41,989 nucleotides of DNA from Phycisphaerales bacterium. Lineage in GTDB: Bacteria > Planctomycetota > Phycisphaerae > SM23-33 > FEN-1343. This document shows, piece after piece, positions 39,307 through 41,989 of the stretch (the stretch's first letter is position 1; the number at the start of each line of letters is the position of its first letter). The translations under genes and the position numbers were made by a program. The notes beneath the pieces were generated by a model. The model searched no databases and had not been told where the DNA came from. It saw only the letters and a program-made list of their open reading frames with translations. The stretch is from assembly GCA_003171335.1 (NCBI GenBank), contig PMYD01000065.1, forward strand, positions 1-41,989, given 5' to 3'.

Positions 39307-40679
39307 CAGTTCCTCAGGCTCTGGATGGGGGCTGGAATTCGCCCGCCGAAACGGACGAAGCGGCTGCTGGCGCCGACGTTGCGAACGGCCATGACGGGCG
39401 CCGAGCCGAACAGGCCGCCGAACTCCACGCGGTCGCCCGGTTTAGCCCCGGGTACGGGAATCAGCCGCGCGGCGGTCGTCTTGGAGTTGATCACGCCGAT
39501 AGCCATCTCGTCGGCGATGATGGCGGCGATGGTCTCGGCCGGCGTGTCGCCGGGGATGGGCACCATGTCCAGCCCCACCGAGCACACGCTGGTCATGGCC
39601 TCCAGCCGCTCCAGCGACAGGTGCCCGGCGGCGACGGCGGCCGCCAGGGCGGCATCCTCGCACACGGGGAGAAACGCGCCCGACAGCCCGCCCACGCTGG
39701 AGGAGGCGAACGCGCCGCCCTTTTTCACCGCATCGTTCAGCATGGCCACCACGGCGGTCGAGCCGGGGGCGCCGATCTGCTCGATTCCCAGCACCTGGAG
39801 AATCTCGCCCACGCTGTCGCCCACCTGCGGCGTGGGGGCCAGGCTCAGGTCAACGATCCCCAGCGGGATGCCCAGCAGGTGCGACACCTCGCGGCCGATC
39901 AGCTCGCCCACGCGCGTGACGCGAAAGGCGGTGATCTTGATCTCCTCCGCCAGGTCCCCGAGCGACAGGCCGGGGTCGATCTCGATCCGGCGCTTCAGCG
40001 CGCTGGAAACCACGCCCGGCCCAGAGACGCCGATATTGATCACCGCCTCCGGCTCGCCGGCGCCCAGGTACGCCCCGGCCATGAAGGGGTTATCCTCGGG
40101 AATATTGGCGAACACGACCAGCTTGGCGGCGCCGAAGCCGCCGGTGTCGGCGGTGGCCTGGGCGATGTCGAGAATGCGCTGGCCCATGAGGCGGATGGCG
40201 TCCATGTTGATGCCGGCCCGCGTGGTCGCCACATTCACCGAGCTGCACAGCCGCCGCGTCTGGCTGAGCACCAGCGGCAGGGAATCGATGACCACCTCGT
40301 CGGCCGCGGTAATGCCCTTGTGCACCAGGGCGGTGAAGCCGCCGACCAGGTCGATATTCGTCGCCGCCGCCGCCTCATCCAGCGTGTGGGCCAACTGGAG
40401 CGCCGCCGCCGCGCCGTGGCCGGCCAGCAGCGTGGCGGCCGGGGAGATGGCCAGCCGCTTGTTGGTCACGCGGATGCCGTATTTGGCGCCCACCTGGTCG
40501 CACGTTTCGACGAGCCGGCAGGCCCGAAAGCGAATCTTCTGGGCCACCTTGCGGCACATCAGGTCGGCATCGTGGCTGGCGCAGTCGTCGAGGTTGAGCC
40601 CCAGCGTCACCGTGCGGACGTCCAGGTGCTCCGAATGCAGCATGCGAATGGTGGAGAGAATCTCGTCGGTCTGGAGCAT
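39306..40679 (-). CDS. PFL-family protein, UPF0210 (DUF711)
   Basis: A 457-residue protein of the UPF0210/PFL group. It has characteristic stretches such as DEILSTIRMLHSEHLDVRTVTLGLNL (in parts), FANIPEDNPFMAGAYLG, INIGVSGPGVV and SLAPTPQVGDSVGEIL; the C-terminal GGLFGSAPVMAVR is also typical. The biochemical role is unknown; the fold is related to glycyl-radical enzymes of the pyruvate formate-lyase class, but no glycyl-radical loop with the RVxG motif is seen, so a radical function is not implied. It is preceded, across a repeat element, by the ACT-domain gene with which it is commonly paired. ATG 40679 (MLQTDEI) is the family start; the open frame to 40733 is not supported. Confidence 0.93.
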   Translation of the reverse strand: MLQTDEILSTIRMLHSEHLDVRTVTLGLNLDDCASHDADLMCRKVAQKIRFRACRLVETCDQVGAKYGIRVTNKRLAISPAATLLAGHGAAAALQLAHTLDEAAAATNIDLVGGFTALVHKGITAADEVVIDSLPLVLSQTRRLCSSVNVATTRAGINMDAIRLMGQRILDIAQATADTGGFGAAKLVVFANIPEDNPFMAGAYLGAGEPEAVINIGVSGPGVVSSALKRRIEIDPGLSLGDLAEEIKITAFRVTRVGELIGREVSHLLGIPLGIVDLSLAPTPQVGDSVGEILQVLGIEQIGAPGSTAVVAMLNDAVKKGGAFASSSVGGLSGAFLPVCEDAALAAAVAAGHLSLERLEAMTSVCSVGLDMVPIPGDTPAETIAAIIADEMAIGVINSKTTAARLIPVPGAKPGDRVEFGGLFGSAPVMAVRNVGASSRFVRFGGRIPAPIQSLRN

Positions 40680-40710
40680 GGTCTTTTCCGTGGTCCTTTT
40701 TTCGTTGTTC

Positions 40711-40851
40711 CGAAGAGGACACAAAGACCACAAAGATCACGAAGAAACACAAAGGAAGAGAGAATAGAGTCTTAAAAAGATTTACGTTTAACTTTTTAAC
40801 TTCCCGCAGTTCTTCGCGTTCTTTGTGATCTTTGTGGCCTTTGTGTCCGCC
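40711..40851. repeat. MITE-like inverted element of 9-bp units, copy 3
   Basis: ACAAAGACC, ACAAAGATC and ACGAAG-type 9-mers at about 40720-40755 face reverse-complement units at about 40812-40848 around an A/T-rich core. It lies in the 191-bp gap between the ACT-domain and PFL-family genes and so splits an otherwise conserved pair. Confidence 0.85.
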
Positions 40852-40870
40852 TTTGTTGCCGGGGCTTCTG

Positions 40871-41473
40871 TCACCCTATCGACCGTCTCTCCACCGGCCG
40901 AAAACGCGGCAGGCGAAGCTGGTTGGTCGCAAAGAAAACGTTCTCGTGCTGTAGCCGCACGGTGTGGCCGATCTCGCCGGCCAGTTGCTCCAGGTCCGCC
41001 TGGAGCATGCGGATGTCCCACCGGTTGGGCACGCGCACCTGCCCGACCAGGATGAACTGGCCGTCGGCGACGGTGCCGTACAGGTCGTTGATGTTGATGC
41101 CCCGGTCGGCCAGGTACCGGCTGAAGCGCAGCACCACGCCGGCCTGGTTGGCCCCGAAGGCGGTGATGACGAAGTTCTCGCCCTCCGCCGCCGCACCGGC
41201 CAGGGCGCCCGGCTCGTACGGCCGCAGGTGTACGTGCACGCCGGCCTTGGAGTCGGCCGGGTCGGTGATCGCACGCGAAAACTTCTCCTCCGCCAGCGGC
41301 TGGGGAAAACTGACCACCATGATCAGCGTGAAGAACTCGGCCACGACCGTCTGGCTGCACGTGTCGATAGTGCCCTTGTAGTCCACGACCGCCTTACTGA
41401 TCGCCGCGACAATGCCCGGACGATCCTTGGCGACGACATTCAGGATGTACGCGTGTGGGTAGTGCGTTTGCAT
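40871..41473 (-). CDS. ACT-domain protein (GcvR/UPF0237-like)
   Basis: A 200-residue protein with two ACT domains. The first (about 5-75) starts HAYILNVVAKDRPGIVAAISKAVVD, and the second (about 95-170) starts NFVITAFGANQAGVVLRFSRYLADRGININD (each quoted only to show the start; read in two parts as NFVITAFGANQAGVV and LRFSRYLADRGININD). ACT domains bind amino acids and change a partner's activity, so the neighbouring PFL-family protein is the likely partner; this pairing is conserved in many bacteria. ATG 41473 was chosen because AGGTGA lies 9 nt upstream, an excellent match to the anti-Shine-Dalgarno; the earlier ATG at 41497 lacks this. Confidence 0.9.
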   Translation of the reverse strand: MQTHYPHAYILNVVAKDRPGIVAAISKAVVDYKGTIDTCSQTVVAEFFTLIMVVSFPQPLAEEKFSRAITDPADSKAGVHVHLRPYEPGALAGAAAEGENFVITAFGANQAGVVLRFSRYLADRGININDLYGTVADGQFILVGQVRVPNRWDIRMLQADLEQLAGEIGHTVRLQHENVFFATNQLRLPRFRPVERRSIG

Positions 41474-41516
41474 GCGTGTCTTCACCTCACCATCCATCGT
41501 AAGGCCACCGCTTGCG

Positions 41517-41680
41517 GCCGCAAATCCCAAATTCCAAATTCCAAATCCCAAACAAATCCCAGGGACCAAATTCCAAAGGGAACAAGAGGTCCCGCTGGAG
41601 CGGCCATACTGGCCGTAAGCGGCGCCTTTGTTTCCCTTTTGGAGCTTGGGATTTGGTGCTTGTTTGGGATTTGGAATTCG
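41517..41680. repeat. A-rich inverted repeat of CCAAATT-like units
   Basis: AAATCCCAAATTCCAAATTCC at the left (about 41521-41545, read as AAATCCCAAATT then CCAAATTCC) faces GGGATTTGG and GGATTTGGAATTC units at the right (about 41647-41680). Tandem 7-bp units and the inverted layout match the 9-bp-unit family in style but differ in sequence. The core (about 41585-41630) contains GCGGCCATACTGGCCG-like palindromic DNA. Confidence 0.8.
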
Positions 41681-41686
41681 GGATTA

Positions 41687-41947
41687 GGGCTATTCACTTG
41701 ACTCCAGTAGACACAACCTGTAGACCGCAAATAGAAGCCACACAGGGCCTGGTGTTGCCTGTCCTGCGCGGGAGGGGCCGGCAATGCCCGATCGGGGCGG
41801 AAATCACGCTCTTGCTCGGCATGGACGCTTTCTTTCCTGACATTAGGAAGCACAAAGACGCCCTTGACGCGTTATTCGCCGGCTTGGCCGACCGCTTCAA
41901 GCTCGGACAACAAGCTGTAGTGGCAACTGGAGTCAAGTGAATAGCCC
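41687..41947. mobile_element. MITE-like element with 22-bp terminal repeats and TA flanks
   Basis: Perfect 22-bp terminal inverted repeats begin GGGCTATTCACTTGACTCC (41687-41708 and 41926-41947). The 261-bp unit is flanked on both sides by TA (41685-41686 and 41948-41949), the usual target duplication of IS630/Tc1-mariner-type transposases. No transposase fits inside. Remaining flank DNA up to 41989 continues an A/T-rich repeat. Confidence 0.75.
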
Positions 41948-41989
41948 TATTCGGGATTTTGAATTTGGGGTGTGACAAATTCTTCTGGC

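Noticed and set aside
1..41989. tRNA or rRNA genes
   Set aside because: None of the gaps shows a recognisable tRNA TΨC arm with matching acceptor stem or any rRNA segment; this was judged by eye, so a diverged tRNA could have been missed.

Overview
The window looks like a high-GC chromosomal segment from a planctomycete-type bacterium, most likely of the Phycisphaerae side. This is inferred from gene style, not from a marker tree. The pointers are an ECF-type sigma factor with a very long C-terminal extension, PEP-CTERM-like C-termini, a rhomboid protease with a TPR-like tail, a DnaA gene without dnaN beside it, and dense families of short palindromic and 9-bp-periodic repeats typical of such genomes. 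The genes are mostly housekeeping and transport genes. No phage, CRISPR array, rRNA or recognisable tRNA was seen.

Layout. 0-1.4 kb: a lower-GC gene with a HEPN-type motif converges on a minimal nucleotidyltransferase. 1.4-4.1 kb: a minus-strand operon of a rhomboid protease and two polytopic membrane proteins. 4.1-4.9 kb: a non-coding cluster of 21-bp palindromes. 4.9-7.9 kb: a GH35 beta-galactosidase and a 56-residue 2[4Fe-4S] ferredoxin. 8.4-10.1 kb: dnaA with a candidate oriC (one perfect DnaA box) upstream of it. 10.1-13.2 kb: a GNAT acetyltransferase, a SAM methyltransferase, a fragment of a uroporphyrinogen-decarboxylase-like gene and a membrane-anchored phosphatase. 13.6-17.4 kb: a membrane protein, groESL with a near-consensus sigma-54 promoter, and a small PEP-CTERM gene split by an in-frame TGA. 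17.4-20.6 kb: a DUF3185 protein, a DapA-like aldolase, a lipoprotein and a TIGR01777-type epimerase, with MITE-like repeats between them.

20.9-30.8 kb is one long plus-strand oligopeptide-uptake operon: amidohydrolase, two paralogous substrate-binding proteins, two permeases and two ATPases. Repeat elements have entered it at two internal gaps. 30.8-31.6 kb is a second palindrome cluster, followed by the sigma factor carrying a membrane segment and a PEP-CTERM-like end (31.6-33.5 kb). 33.6-38.2 kb, minus strand: an alpha-oxoamine-synthase-type PLP enzyme, a zinc alcohol dehydrogenase and an OprB-like porin in tight order, then 6-phosphogluconolactonase. An arginase-fold gene is divergent from them. 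39.3-41.5 kb: the conserved ACT-domain / PFL (UPF0210) pair, split by a repeat element. The window ends in a 261-bp TA-flanked MITE-like element.

No complete new defence or biosynthetic system was found. The observations most worth following are the sigma factor with a PEP-CTERM-like tail, the TGA-split PEP-CTERM gene, the 21-bp palindrome clusters at two loci, the sigma-54 promoter on groESL, and the TA-flanked mini-element.
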